The position numbers and the translations under genes were made by a program. A DNA stretch of 41,964 bases from Pseudarthrobacter polychromogenes (GTDB lineage Bacteria > Actinomycetota > Actinomycetes > Actinomycetales > Micrococcaceae): positions 1-41,964 of the forward strand of contig NZ_BMKU01000019.1 of NCBI RefSeq assembly GCF_014644495.1, in the 5' to 3' direction. Below the pieces are notes generated by a model. It was given only the letters and a program-made list of their open reading frames with translations, made no database searches and was not told the DNA's origin. Positions 13,751-21,330 of the stretch are shown here, one piece after another (position 1 is the stretch's first letter; each line of letters starts with the position of its first letter).

Positions 13751-13954
13751 ATGACGGCCCAGTACTTGACGGTCGAGGAGGTGGTGAAGCTGACCGGGTG
13801 GAAGCGGGGGTATGTGGTGAAGCGGGCCAGCCTTGACCAGTGGGGGAGGCTCGGGACGCGGCCGCAGAAGTACCGAATGGACGACGTCCTGTCCTCGGCC
13901 AAGGACACTCCCGACACGCGGATCCGTTCACACTTGCTCGCAAGACATGCTTGA
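13751..13954 (+). CDS. Small HTH DNA-binding protein (67 aa)
   Basis: ATG 13751 starts immediately after the previous stop. The protein has a MerR/excisionase-type helix-turn-helix: YLTVEEVVKLTGWKRGYVVK followed by a wing (YRMDDVLSSAK). As the last gene before the early terminator and the packaging genes, it could control late transcription or act as a recombination directionality factor instead of the protein at 2753-2986. These are inferences from position. Confidence 0.7.
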   Translation: MTAQYLTVEEVVKLTGWKRGYVVKRASLDQWGRLGTRPQKYRMDDVLSSAKDTPDTRIRSHLLARHA

Positions 13955-14006
13955 CAGAGGTAACGTTAGCGCTTGATGGTGGCGGACTATATCCAATGAC
14001 CACCCG
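13951..14006 (+). promoter_or_regulatory. Possible late promoter region with perfect -35 hexamer
   Basis: TTGACA (13951-13956) overlaps the stop of the HTH gene. With an 18-nt spacer, the best -10 is GATGGT, which keeps only A2, T3 and T6 of the consensus. An 8-bp palindrome TAACGTTA lies within the spacer (13961-13968). The position, between early and late genes, is where a late promoter is expected, but the -10 is weak. Confidence 0.3.
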
Positions 14007-14037
14007 GCCCCGAGGATCGCAAGGACCTCGGGGCTTT
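14007..14037 (+). terminator. Terminator hairpin at the early/late boundary
   Basis: A perfect 9-bp G+C-rich stem (14007-14015 with 14026-14034) with a 10-nt loop is followed by a short TTT. It lies after the last early gene and before the HNH-terminase block. It probably ends the long early transcript. If late transcription begins at 13951-13980 it would have to pass this hairpin. Confidence 0.75.
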
Positions 14038-14068
14038 GTCATGTCCCGGACTTGGGGGTGGATGTGAT

Positions 14069-14368
14069 GTGAGCGAAGGCGTAACCATCCCCGCATGGAC
14101 TGGACGACGTCGGGCCGAAGCACTGGCTTTCGTGAAGGCGCTGGGCCGTCGGAACAAGTCGGTCTGCTGCATCTGCAAGCAGGGCATCGACTACGACCTG
14201 ACCTATCCGCACCCGCAGTCCTGCAGTGTCCAGCACGTCAAGTCCCGCTTCAACTACCCGCACCTGACGTGGGAGAAGAGCAACTGGGAGCCCGCCCACC
14301 TCGACTGCAACAAGGCAGCCGGCATCCAAGGTGAGCAGGGCCTCGGCACGACGTCGGAGGACTGGTGA
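14069..14368 (+). CDS. HNH endonuclease (packaging-associated)
   Basis: This 99-aa protein is a compact HNH nuclease of the type next to terminase genes in cos phages, where HNH proteins stimulate terminase cutting of cos. C33/C36 (CCIC), H56 in SVQHVKS and H77-x2-C80-N81 (AHLDCN) supply the zinc and catalytic ligands. I chose GTG 14069 because GGTGGA lies 6 nt upstream; an earlier TTG at 14036 overlaps the terminator. It ends with TTSEDW and overlaps the next gene by GTGA. Confidence 0.88.
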   Translation: MSEGVTIPAWTGRRRAEALAFVKALGRRNKSVCCICKQGIDYDLTYPHPQSCSVQHVKSRFNYPHLTWEKSNWEPAHLDCNKAAGIQGEQGLGTTSEDW

Positions 14369-14796
14369 GCCGAACCGTCGTCATCCTCTGCGGCCCGCCC
14401 GGTGCAGGCAAGACCACCGCGGCCCGGCAGTCCGGCCTCACGGTGTTCGACCGAGACGACCCACACTGGCAAGGCGAGAAGCACTTCACCGACGAGCTGC
14501 TCAAGCTCGCTGCTGACCCCCATGCCCAAGCCGTCGTCATCCGATCGGGAGCGACGAGCTACGCCAGGGCGAGAGCAGCCGAGCTGGTCAAGGCAACTCA
14601 CGTCATGCTCGTCATGGCCGACAAGCACGAGCTGGTCGCACGCATCAAGCGCCGCGGCCGACCTGATGCTGTCCGGACCATCGCCGGAGTCGACACCTGG
14701 TTCCAACGCTTCGAACGCCAAGACCGAGTGAAGGACTTCACCGGCTGGGCAGCCATCCAAGAGCCCGACCTCGGCGTCAGCTCCGAGGACTGGTGA
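14365..14796 (+). CDS. P-loop kinase/NTPase (AAA_33-like)
   Basis: This 143-aa protein has a clear Walker A (GPPGAGKT, residues 10-17) and the compact layout of small P-loop kinases such as polynucleotide or shikimate kinase-like AAA_33 proteins. An acidic DRDD follows the first strand and a lid-like Arg segment (ARIKRRGRPDAVRTI) lies near residue 95. The substrate is unknown; polynucleotide 5' ends are a candidate given the HNH neighbour. GTG 14365 overlaps the HNH stop. Its C-terminus VSSEDW matches that of the HNH protein. Confidence 0.8.
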   Translation: MSRTVVILCGPPGAGKTTAARQSGLTVFDRDDPHWQGEKHFTDELLKLAADPHAQAVVIRSGATSYARARAAELVKATHVMLVMADKHELVARIKRRGRPDAVRTIAGVDTWFQRFERQDRVKDFTGWAAIQEPDLGVSSEDW

Positions 14797-14956
14797 CCGG
14801 CACCGGGGTCGAAAAAAATCCAGCTCGCGCGGCGCCCGGCCCCTCCGCGCCGGCAGCGGCCTCTCCCCCCGGAAGTTTCCCCCTTGAAATCCCTCAAAAT
14901 CGTTGAATTGGCGGGGAAAACGGACCCATCCAGCCCCTCGAACGAAGGACTCGAAA
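14797..14956 (+). other. Non-coding region ahead of the packaging genes, candidate cos
   Basis: No convincing gene lies in these 160 bases, an exception in a tightly packed genome. It contains an A-run (14814-14820), a very G+C-rich stretch (about 14825-14880) with GGCGCC and GCGCCGGC short palindromes, and then an A/T-richer part with two related TTGAA words (14884 and 14904). Location between the HNH gene and the terminase block fits the packaging (cos) site of an HNH-terminase phage. The exact cut site cannot be read from the sequence. Confidence 0.45.
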
Positions 14957-15220
14957 TTGCGAGTTTTGGACCCCGAAACACACACCCGAGAGAGCATCTC
15001 TGACTTCCTCGTCGCCAACGGCGTCGACCCCAACCGAGTCCCGCTGCAGCAGTTCATCTACGACGGCCGCAAACGCGAGATCCGAGTCGACCGCTTTATG
15101 GAGGTGGACGGAGTCCTGCAGCTGACGCCGGACAAGACCGAGCTGCTGGTTGTCCCGTGCCGCTATCGGGTGCTGCGGGGTCACGAGCCCGCCAAGTACA
15201 TCCGCGCGAGGAGCAACTGA
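14957..15220 (+). CDS. Hypothetical protein upstream of terminase (87 aa)
   Basis: I chose TTG 14957 with GAAGGA 7 nt upstream; an ATG at 14903 has no such signal. The protein begins with a helical segment (THTRESISDFLVANGVDPNR) and continues as alternating strands (EIRVDRFMEVDGVLQL; KTELLVVPCRYRVL). The domain looks complete but is not one I recognise. It is probably a DNA-associated late protein, given its position at the putative cos. Confidence 0.65.
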   Translation: MRVLDPETHTRESISDFLVANGVDPNRVPLQQFIYDGRKREIRVDRFMEVDGVLQLTPDKTELLVVPCRYRVLRGHEPAKYIRARSN

Positions 15221-15221
15221 C

Positions 15222-15578
15222 GTGGCCAAGGAACCGACAATTAGTCCCAGGTGCCTGCAGGAAATCGTCACCTCAGCCCAGAGAGGCAGCAAGGTGGGCC
15301 TCTACGCCCAGAGCCTCGTCGTCGCCCAGAGCTACCTGGACGACATCAAGGCCATCTGGGACGAGGAGCAGGTGCAAAAGGTCTCCCGGGTCCATGGCAA
15401 GTACGCCATCGACTTCCGCTCCGGTGGCCTCATCACCTTCCACTCCACCCGCTCGATACCCCGGGCGCGTTCCTATGACCGCCTCTACGTGCCGGGCGAC
15501 GTCCGCCACGACGTCATGCTGGAGCTGGAGCCCCTCATCGCGACCAGCAACGAGCGAGCCATCGTCGGATACCTCTAG
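15222..15578 (+). CDS. Hypothetical protein, possible terminase-ATPase-like fragment (118 aa)
   Basis: GTG 15222 follows the previous stop after 1 nt. The second half (GLITFHSTRSIPRARSYDRL, then YVPGDVRHDVMLELEPLIAT) resembles the part of terminase ATPases around Walker B, where a strand, an Arg pair and a 'D-rly-D' strand precede the 'lP.l.t' helix. No Walker A is present, so if related it is inactive as an ATPase. It could be a remnant or an accessory packaging factor. This similarity is from pattern reading only. Confidence 0.55.
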   Translation: MAKEPTISPRCLQEIVTSAQRGSKVGLYAQSLVVAQSYLDDIKAIWDEEQVQKVSRVHGKYAIDFRSGGLITFHSTRSIPRARSYDRLYVPGDVRHDVMLELEPLIATSNERAIVGYL

Positions 15579-15595
15579 TCCACAGAGGAGGCGGC

Positions 15596-15994
15596 ATGCA
15601 CGACCGCCCCAAGCTGCGCCTGCTGCACGGCGACGGCGAGAGCATCCGCGGCATCGCCCGCGAGCAGGGAGCCTCCCGCAACGCCGTCCGCCGAGCACTG
15701 GCACCAGGCGCTCGCGATCACTACCACCGAGCCTCAGCTTCAGCAGATGCCGAGCCAGCCGTCCGCGACGTCCTCGCCGACTACCCACTAATGAGCGTGG
15801 CTGACATCGCCGTCCTGATCGACTGGCGCCACGCCCGCCGGACACTGTCGGATCTCGTCGCCAAGCTCCGGCCCGAGTACATCGAGAACAGCGGCGACGT
15901 CGACGCGCTGCCCGTGGGCAGCATCAGCGCCGGCCTGCTCACAATCACCGAAATCAGCTACGGCACGATGCAACTAGGGGAGGTCAAGCTGTGA
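15596..15994 (+). CDS. HTH DNA-binding protein next to the small terminase (132 aa)
   Basis: ATG 15596 has a strong AGAGGAGG site upstream. Residues 1-40 form a homeodomain-like HTH (KLRLLHGDGESIRGIAREQG, then ASRNAVRRAL) that resembles the N-terminal HTH of IS21 IstA transposases; nothing else of a transposase is present. The middle contains a second possible HTH (MSVADIAVLIDWRHARRTLS). Its place just ahead of terS suggests binding to the packaging site or regulation of late genes. Confidence 0.7.
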   Translation: MHDRPKLRLLHGDGESIRGIAREQGASRNAVRRALAPGARDHYHRASASADAEPAVRDVLADYPLMSVADIAVLIDWRHARRTLSDLVAKLRPEYIENSGDVDALPVGSISAGLLTITEISYGTMQLGEVKL

Positions 15995-16641
15995 CGAAGC
16001 CCGTAAGCCCAGAAGACCTCATCCAGCCACCCGCCCACCTGCCCAAGGCTGTCGCCGACGTTTGGCGCGAGATCGTTGCCAGCAATGACCTCGTGGCCAA
16101 CGTCGACCGAACGGCACTGGAAACCTACTGCACGCTGATGGCACGCCTCCGCGAAGCCCGCCGCAGAGTGGAAGACGAGGGCATGGTGGTCAAGGACCCC
16201 CGCGGCCGCGTAATCCCTCACCCAGCGCTCGCCGTTGAGCGGGCCACAGCCGAGCAGGTCCGGGCATGGGGAGATCGCTTCGCGCCGCTGGTGAAGCCAG
16301 CTCGCAAGCGCGGGTACATGGCCGATGCCACCGCCATATCCATCGCCGATCACCCGCACCTGTCCGGACCGAAGTACGCCGGAGCGGTCGCAGCGGTCAA
16401 GACGCTGGCATGGATGATCGACGAGGCCCAGCGGGACAGCATGGAGGCCCTTCAGAAAGCCATGGTCACCACGGTCCCCAACTACCTCAAGGCCTGCTCA
16501 GAGCTGCAGATCACGCCCGCCTCGCTCCCGGCCGGAGCAGCGAAGACCAAGGGCGGCAGCGCTGAGCCGGCGCCGAAGGAAGGGGAGGCGTCCAATGTCT
16601 CTAGCTTCCAAGATCGCGCCAGGTCACGCCGCTCCGGCTAG
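15991..16641 (+). CDS. terS: Terminase small subunit (P27 family)
   Basis: This 216-aa protein has the P27-like pattern: an N-terminal 'P.hL...va.vWreiv' helix (AHLPKAVADVWREIVASNDL), then 'DRTALETYCTLMARLREARR', and 'EGMVVKDPRGRVIPHPAL', which is highly typical. Small terminase recognises phage DNA and delivers it to the large subunit. An Ala/Lys-rich tail follows residue 175. GTG 15991 overlaps the upstream stop and the gene overlaps terL by 47 nt. Confidence 0.9.
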   Translation: MTKPVSPEDLIQPPAHLPKAVADVWREIVASNDLVANVDRTALETYCTLMARLREARRRVEDEGMVVKDPRGRVIPHPALAVERATAEQVRAWGDRFAPLVKPARKRGYMADATAISIADHPHLSGPKYAGAVAAVKTLAWMIDEAQRDSMEALQKAMVTTVPNYLKACSELQITPASLPAGAAKTKGGSAEPAPKEGEASNVSSFQDRARSRRSG

Positions 16642-18403
16642 CGGGCCCAACGCCGTCGACCCCGGCGATTATTACCGTTCCATCTGCCACGTCCCGGACC
16701 CACCGCAGACCGGCAAAAAGCCGAAGATCTACGGCTACGCCGAGCCCCGGATCTGCACCCCGCCCCTCCGGCCGCTGACGCCGGAGACCACGCTCGGATA
16801 TGACGTCATCGACTTCGCCGAGAACGCGCTGCACCTCAAGCTGTACCCGTGGCAGAAGGTGCTGCTGTGCCGCATGCTGGAGCTGCTCCCGGACGGTTCA
16901 CTGCGTTTCCGTACCGCCGTCGTCCTGATCGCCCGCCAGAACGGCAAGAGCACGCTCTCACAGGTGCTCGCGCTCTGGTTCATGATCGTCTGGGGCTGGC
17001 CGCTGGTTCTGGGCACAGCGCAGGACCTCGAAACCGCCGAGGAAGTCTGGCAGGGCGCCGTCGATCTCGTCGAAGAAGACGACGAGCTTTCCAAGCTCAT
17101 GCAGCGCGTCGTGAAAGTCAACGGCAAAAAAGCGCTGGAGCTGAAGAGCAAGCCGCACCACGAGAAGACCTCCCACCGGTACAAGGTCAAGGCGGCCAAC
17201 CGCCGCGCCGGCCGTGGCTTCACCGGCAACCTGATCATGCTCGACGAGCTGCGAGAGCATCAGAACTGGGAAGCCTGGGGCGCCATCACGAAGACGACGA
17301 TGGCGCAGGCCGAGGCGCTCATCCTGGCGCTCTCGAACGCTGGCGATATGGCGTCCATCGTCCTGAAGTACCTGCGGAAGATGGCTCACGAGGCCATCGG
17401 TGATCCCGACGGCATCTGTGAAGAGATCGGTGCGGCTGGGCCGACGGCACTGGACGTCGCGGACCTTACCGAGGACGAGGACTTCGACGAAGACGACCTG
17501 GAGGACTTCGAGCAGGACGAGGAAACGCTCTTCCTCGCCGAGTGGTCCGCCGCCCCGGGATGCGATAAGAGGGACCGGCAGGGCTGGGCGCAGGCGAATC
17601 CCTCGCTGAACTGGAACCCCGGCTTCACCGAGCGGACCATCGCCTCTGCCTGCAAGACGGATCCCGAGTGGGTCTTCCGTACTGAGGTGCTCTGCCAGTG
17701 GTCCGAGGGAACGCTGAGCGGGCCCTTCCCGCCAGGCTCTTGGGACAAGGGCAAGAATGCCATGGTCACGCTGGACGACGGAAGCCAGGGCATAGCCCCC
17801 GAGGACCGCATCGTCCCCGGCTCCGAAGTTTGGGCCGGTGTTGATCAGTCCCACGACCGCTCCATGACGTACGTGGCATTTGGCGGCTACCGGGCCGACG
17901 GCCTGCCGCAGATCGAAATCGCGACGGCGCGTCACGGCTCGGACTGGGTCAAGGGCTACCTGATGGACGACAAGCGCCGCGGCAGGATCAAGGGACTGGC
18001 CGGCCAGTCCAAGGGTGCCCCGATCTCGCCGCTGCTGGTCAGTCTCGCCGAGGACGAAGAGTTCACCATCCCCGTCGTTGAGTGGTCCGGCAGTGACCTC
18101 ACCGCGGGCTGGGCGGACGTATTCGACTCAGTCCGCGACGAGAAGGTCCGCCACAACCCGCAGCCCGTGCTGGACACCGCAGCGGCCACAGCCGTCCTGA
18201 AGATCTTCAGCGGCGGCGCAGCCATCCCGGACCATCGGGCATCTCCGGCGGAAGTCGCGCCGCTCATGGCATTCATCGCTGCCAAGTGGCTGATGGGCCG
18301 CAAGCAAGTCGAACCACCACCACCGCCGCCTCCGCCGGAAGCGGTCCGATCCGATGACATCGCCTCATACGCAGACGACGACGTTGCCCAGATGGGCTTC
18401 TGA
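16595..18403 (+). CDS. terL: Terminase large subunit
   Basis: This 602-aa ATP-driven motor and nuclease packages DNA into proheads. Walker A is ARQNGKST (113-120), Walker B is LIMLDE (213-218), and the RNase H-like nuclease domain begins near D417 (AGVDQSHDRS) with further acidic residues downstream (LDTAA region). An acidic insertion (about 290-315, EDEDFDEDDLEDFEQDEE) links the domains. A run of eight prolines lies near residue 573. Length is normal for the family. ATG 16595 has GGGGAGG upstream and lies within the end of terS. Confidence 0.96.
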   Translation: MSLASKIAPGHAAPASGPNAVDPGDYYRSICHVPDPPQTGKKPKIYGYAEPRICTPPLRPLTPETTLGYDVIDFAENALHLKLYPWQKVLLCRMLELLPDGSLRFRTAVVLIARQNGKSTLSQVLALWFMIVWGWPLVLGTAQDLETAEEVWQGAVDLVEEDDELSKLMQRVVKVNGKKALELKSKPHHEKTSHRYKVKAANRRAGRGFTGNLIMLDELREHQNWEAWGAITKTTMAQAEALILALSNAGDMASIVLKYLRKMAHEAIGDPDGICEEIGAAGPTALDVADLTEDEDFDEDDLEDFEQDEETLFLAEWSAAPGCDKRDRQGWAQANPSLNWNPGFTERTIASACKTDPEWVFRTEVLCQWSEGTLSGPFPPGSWDKGKNAMVTLDDGSQGIAPEDRIVPGSEVWAGVDQSHDRSMTYVAFGGYRADGLPQIEIATARHGSDWVKGYLMDDKRRGRIKGLAGQSKGAPISPLLVSLAEDEEFTIPVVEWSGSDLTAGWADVFDSVRDEKVRHNPQPVLDTAAATAVLKIFSGGAAIPDHRASPAEVAPLMAFIAAKWLMGRKQVEPPPPPPPPEAVRSDDIASYADDDVAQMGF

Positions 18404-18418
18404 TGAAAGGAGCTTGGA

Positions 18419-19690
18419 GTGACGGTTCCCGTACAGGAGCAGGGCTACGCCAACGGCGCCACCGCATGGTGGACGGAGATCGGGAACGAGGAAACCCCCG
18501 AGCTTCAGTGGCCCAAGAACATCGACGTCTACGACAGGATGCGGCGGCAGGACGCCCAGGTCATTTCGGTGATCCGGGCCGTAACGCTGCCCATCCGGCG
18601 CACTAAGTGGCGTATCGATCCCAACGGCGCCCGGCCCGAAGTCGCCCGCCAGGTGGCCGATGACTTGGGCCTGCCGCTGGTGGGTGACGAGAACGAGCCC
18701 GTCATCAGGACCCGGGATCGGTTCTCGTGGTCTGAACACTTGCGGCTGTCGCTGCTGATGCTGCCCTTTGGCCACTCGATCTTTGAGCAGGTCTACAGGA
18801 TTGACGAGGCGGGTATGGCCCGCCTCCGAAAGCTGGCATGGCGGCCGCCGAAGACCATCTCACGCATCGATGTCGCGTCCGACGGCGGGCTGGTGGCCAT
18901 CCACCAGCACGGCAACGAGAAGCCCATGGGCGTCGAACGGCTGGCCGTGTACGTGAACGAGCGTGAAGGCGGCAACTGGCTGGGCCAGTCGCTGCTCCGC
19001 CCGGCGTACAAATATTGGCTGCTCAAGGATCGCATGCTCCGCGTCCAGGCGCAGACGAACGACCGCAACGGCATGGGCATCCCGGTCTACACGGCATCGG
19101 AGCTGCCCGAATCGGTTACCGGCGAGGACCGCACCAAGCGGGAAGCGGACGAAGTAGCTGCAGGGCTCAAGCTGGCCAAGGGTCTGCGCTCTGGTGACAA
19201 CTCCGGAGCGTCTATCCCCAACGGCGCGGAGCTGGATGTCAAGGGTGTAACTGGAACTCTGCCGGACGCGGACAAGCCCATCCGCTACTACGACGAGCAG
19301 ATTGCCCGGGCCGTGCTGGCGCACTTCCTCAACCTCGGAACCGAGACAGGATCCTGGGCGCTCGGCTCGACGTTCGCCGACTTCTTCACGCTGTCGCTCC
19401 AGACGGTGGCCATGCAGATCGCAGACACCACCACTCAGCACGTCATCGAGGACCTCGTCGACATCAACTGGGGGCCAAGCGAACCGGCTCCACGGCTGGT
19501 GTTCGAAGAGATCGGATCCAGACACCCCGCAACGGCAGAAGCTATCCGGGCACTCGTCGACTGCGGCGCCATCAAGCCGGACCAGAAGCTCGACGACCAC
19601 CTCAGGACGGTCTACGGCCTGCCCGCGGCAGACCCTGCAACCGCCCGCGAACCACTGCCCAGAACAACCCCCGCAACGGAGATGAAATGA
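18419..19690 (+). CDS. Portal protein (DUF935/Mu gp29-like)
   Basis: This 423-aa protein forms the dodecameric DNA entry ring of the head. GTG 18419 has AAAGGAG 6 nt upstream. The N-terminal region (NIDVYDRMRRQDAQVISVIR) and centre (RPAYKYWLLKDRMLRVQAQT) match portal proteins of the DUF935 group, as does the AVLAHFLNLGTETGSWALGS segment. It stands between terminase and head protease, the usual site. It overlaps the protease gene by ATGA. Confidence 0.92.
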   Translation: MTVPVQEQGYANGATAWWTEIGNEETPELQWPKNIDVYDRMRRQDAQVISVIRAVTLPIRRTKWRIDPNGARPEVARQVADDLGLPLVGDENEPVIRTRDRFSWSEHLRLSLLMLPFGHSIFEQVYRIDEAGMARLRKLAWRPPKTISRIDVASDGGLVAIHQHGNEKPMGVERLAVYVNEREGGNWLGQSLLRPAYKYWLLKDRMLRVQAQTNDRNGMGIPVYTASELPESVTGEDRTKREADEVAAGLKLAKGLRSGDNSGASIPNGAELDVKGVTGTLPDADKPIRYYDEQIARAVLAHFLNLGTETGSWALGSTFADFFTLSLQTVAMQIADTTTQHVIEDLVDINWGPSEPAPRLVFEEIGSRHPATAEAIRALVDCGAIKPDQKLDDHLRTVYGLPAADPATAREPLPRTTPATEMK

Positions 19691-20952
19691 ACCCGAACAT
19701 GCTCAAGCCCTCGGCAGAGGGGGCGCCGTGGTACCGGATGGAGGCCACCGGGGAACGCACGGCCGAGGTCTACATCTACGACGCGATCGATAGCTGGTGG
19801 GGAGTCAGCGCCAACCGCTTCGTCAAGGATCTCGCAGCGCTCGACGTCGACACCATCCACCTTCGGGTCAATTCCCCCGGCGGTTCGGTCTACGACGGCG
19901 TGGCCATCATGAACGCCATCCGCCGCCACCCAGCCAACGTCATCGCGACGGTGGACGGGCTGGCTGCCTCCGCTGCTTCCTTCATCATCCAGGCGGCAGA
20001 CGAGGTCATCATGGGCCGCGGAACCGAGCTGATGATCCACGACGCTTCCACCATCTGCTGGGGAGACGCCCGGGACATGGTCGACGCGGCCGCCCACCTG
20101 AACCGCATCTCCGGCACCATCGCCGAGCTGTACGCCGAACGCGCCGGAGGAACGGCAGAAGAATGGCGCGAGGCCATGCTGGCGGAGACCTGGTACACCG
20201 CAGACGAAGCGGTCGCCGCTGGACTCGCCGACCGGGTCGATGGCAAGGACCCCAAGTCGGACGAAGAGGCAACCAACCGCTTCGATCTCTCGATCTTCGC
20301 CCACGCCGGCCGCCGCAACGCACCGGCCCCGACGGTCAACACCAGCCACCAACGCCGCCCGGGCCTAAGCCTGGCCAACGGCTCCGCGCTGGCCACCGTC
20401 AACAAACTGGTCACCGCGACCACCACAGAACCTCCGGCCGAGCCGAAGGAAACCACCCACCCCCAAGAGAAAGGAACCGACACCATGTCGGAAGCACTGA
20501 AGCAGGGGCTCCGTGAGCGGCTCGGCATCCCGGCCGACTCCGTCCTCGACGAGGACGGCCTCCTGTCCGCACTGGACGAGGCGCTCGCCGAGCAGGACCC
20601 CGCACCGGCAGCAGCACCCGCTGCAGCCGCCCCGGGCACAGTAGTGCTGGACGAAGCCCAGTACCGCGAACTGCAGGCATCTGCTGCGGACGGCCGTGCC
20701 GCCCGCGAGCAGCAGCTGCAGGACCGCCGCGAGGCACTGGTCACTGCCGCCGTCAATGACGGCCGCATCGCCCCGTCCCGCCGTGAGCACTGGCTCAACT
20801 CCCTTGCCGCTGATCCGGGCATGGAAGAAACCTTGGCCAGCCTCGAAAAGGGCCTCGTGCCCGTCGCCTCCGTGGGCTACACGGGCGGAGTGGATGAGTC
20901 CTCCGAGGAGGACACGATCTACTCCAAGATCTTCGTACGAGAGGACTCCTGA
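19687..20952 (+). CDS. ClpP-like head maturation protease with fused scaffold domain
   Basis: This 421-aa protein cleaves the scaffold during prohead maturation. Residues 20-200 form a ClpP-fold serine protease with substrate-binding NSPGGS (62-67), catalytic S95 (GLAASAASF) and H118 (MIHDAS). After a Pro/Thr-rich linker (about 215-265) comes an Ala/Glu/Gln-rich helical scaffold domain. An internal ATG at 20485 with AAAGGAA upstream should yield the scaffold alone, as in lambda C/Nu3. ATG 19687 overlaps the portal stop. Confidence 0.92.
   Translation: MNPNMLKPSAEGAPWYRMEATGERTAEVYIYDAIDSWWGVSANRFVKDLAALDVDTIHLRVNSPGGSVYDGVAIMNAIRRHPANVIATVDGLAASAASFIIQAADEVIMGRGTELMIHDASTICWGDARDMVDAAAHLNRISGTIAELYAERAGGTAEEWREAMLAETWYTADEAVAAGLADRVDGKDPKSDEEATNRFDLSIFAHAGRRNAPAPTVNTSHQRRPGLSLANGSALATVNKLVTATTTEPPAEPKETTHPQEKGTDTMSEALKQGLRERLGIPADSVLDEDGLLSALDEALAEQDPAPAAAPAAAAPGTVVLDEAQYRELQASAADGRAAREQQLQDRREALVTAAVNDGRIAPSRREHWLNSLAADPGMEETLASLEKGLVPVASVGYTGGVDESSEEDTIYSKIFVREDS
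20485..20952 (+). CDS. Nested in-frame scaffold protein (155 aa)
   Basis: ATG 20485 is in frame within the protease gene and is preceded by AGAAAGGAA at 9-10 nt spacing, a better ribosome-binding site than most starts here. The product begins MSEALKQGLRERLGIP, contains an Ala/Pro-rich linker and a Gln/Arg-rich coiled-coil-like segment, and ends at the shared stop. This mirrors the lambda Nu3 arrangement: protease and scaffold share a C-terminal scaffold and the shorter form is made in excess. Confidence 0.7.
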   Translation: MSEALKQGLRERLGIPADSVLDEDGLLSALDEALAEQDPAPAAAPAAAAPGTVVLDEAQYRELQASAADGRAAREQQLQDRREALVTAAVNDGRIAPSRREHWLNSLAADPGMEETLASLEKGLVPVASVGYTGGVDESSEEDTIYSKIFVREDS

Positions 20953-20954
20953 TC

Positions 20955-21314
20955 ATGGGCCAGTACCTGCCCCTCTTCCGCCCGGGCCAGACCGTCACCT
21001 TCGACGTGACGGCTGCTGTAACCGGTGGCCACCCCGTAGAAGTTGGTACCGCGGACCGTTCCGTGGCTCCGGCGGCCGCGGGTTCCAACAAGTACGTCGG
21101 CATTGCCGGTCACGACGCTGCCGTGGGCGACAAGGTCACCGTCGAGGTTGGCAAGCCGGTCCACGAGCTGATCGCGGCCGGGGCCATTGCTCTCGGCGCC
21201 AAGCTCGAAACCGCGGGAGCCGGCCGAGTCCGGACCCTCGCCGCCGGAACCAACATCGGCATCGCTCTCACCGCTGCGGCCGATGGGGCCGCTGTCCAGG
21301 TCCTTCAGGCCTGA
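20955..21314 (+). CDS. Capsid decoration protein (DUF2190)
   Basis: This 119-aa Ala/Gly/Val-rich beta protein has the DUF2190 pattern: QTVTFDVTAAVTGGHPVEVG, then KYVGIAGHDAAVGDKVTVEV and HELIAAGAIALGAKLETAGA. Such proteins trim the capsid surface and stabilise heads. Its position between scaffold and major capsid supports this. ATG 20955 lies 2 nt after the protease stop. Confidence 0.85.
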   Translation: MGQYLPLFRPGQTVTFDVTAAVTGGHPVEVGTADRSVAPAAAGSNKYVGIAGHDAAVGDKVTVEVGKPVHELIAAGAIALGAKLETAGAGRVRTLAAGTNIGIALTAAADGAAVQVLQA

Positions 21315-21330
21315 GAAAGGACCACCCGTA

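Noticed and set aside
15596..15994. IS21-type transposase gene
   Set aside because: Only the HTH resembles IstA; there is no DDE domain, no IstB, and no terminal inverted repeats.
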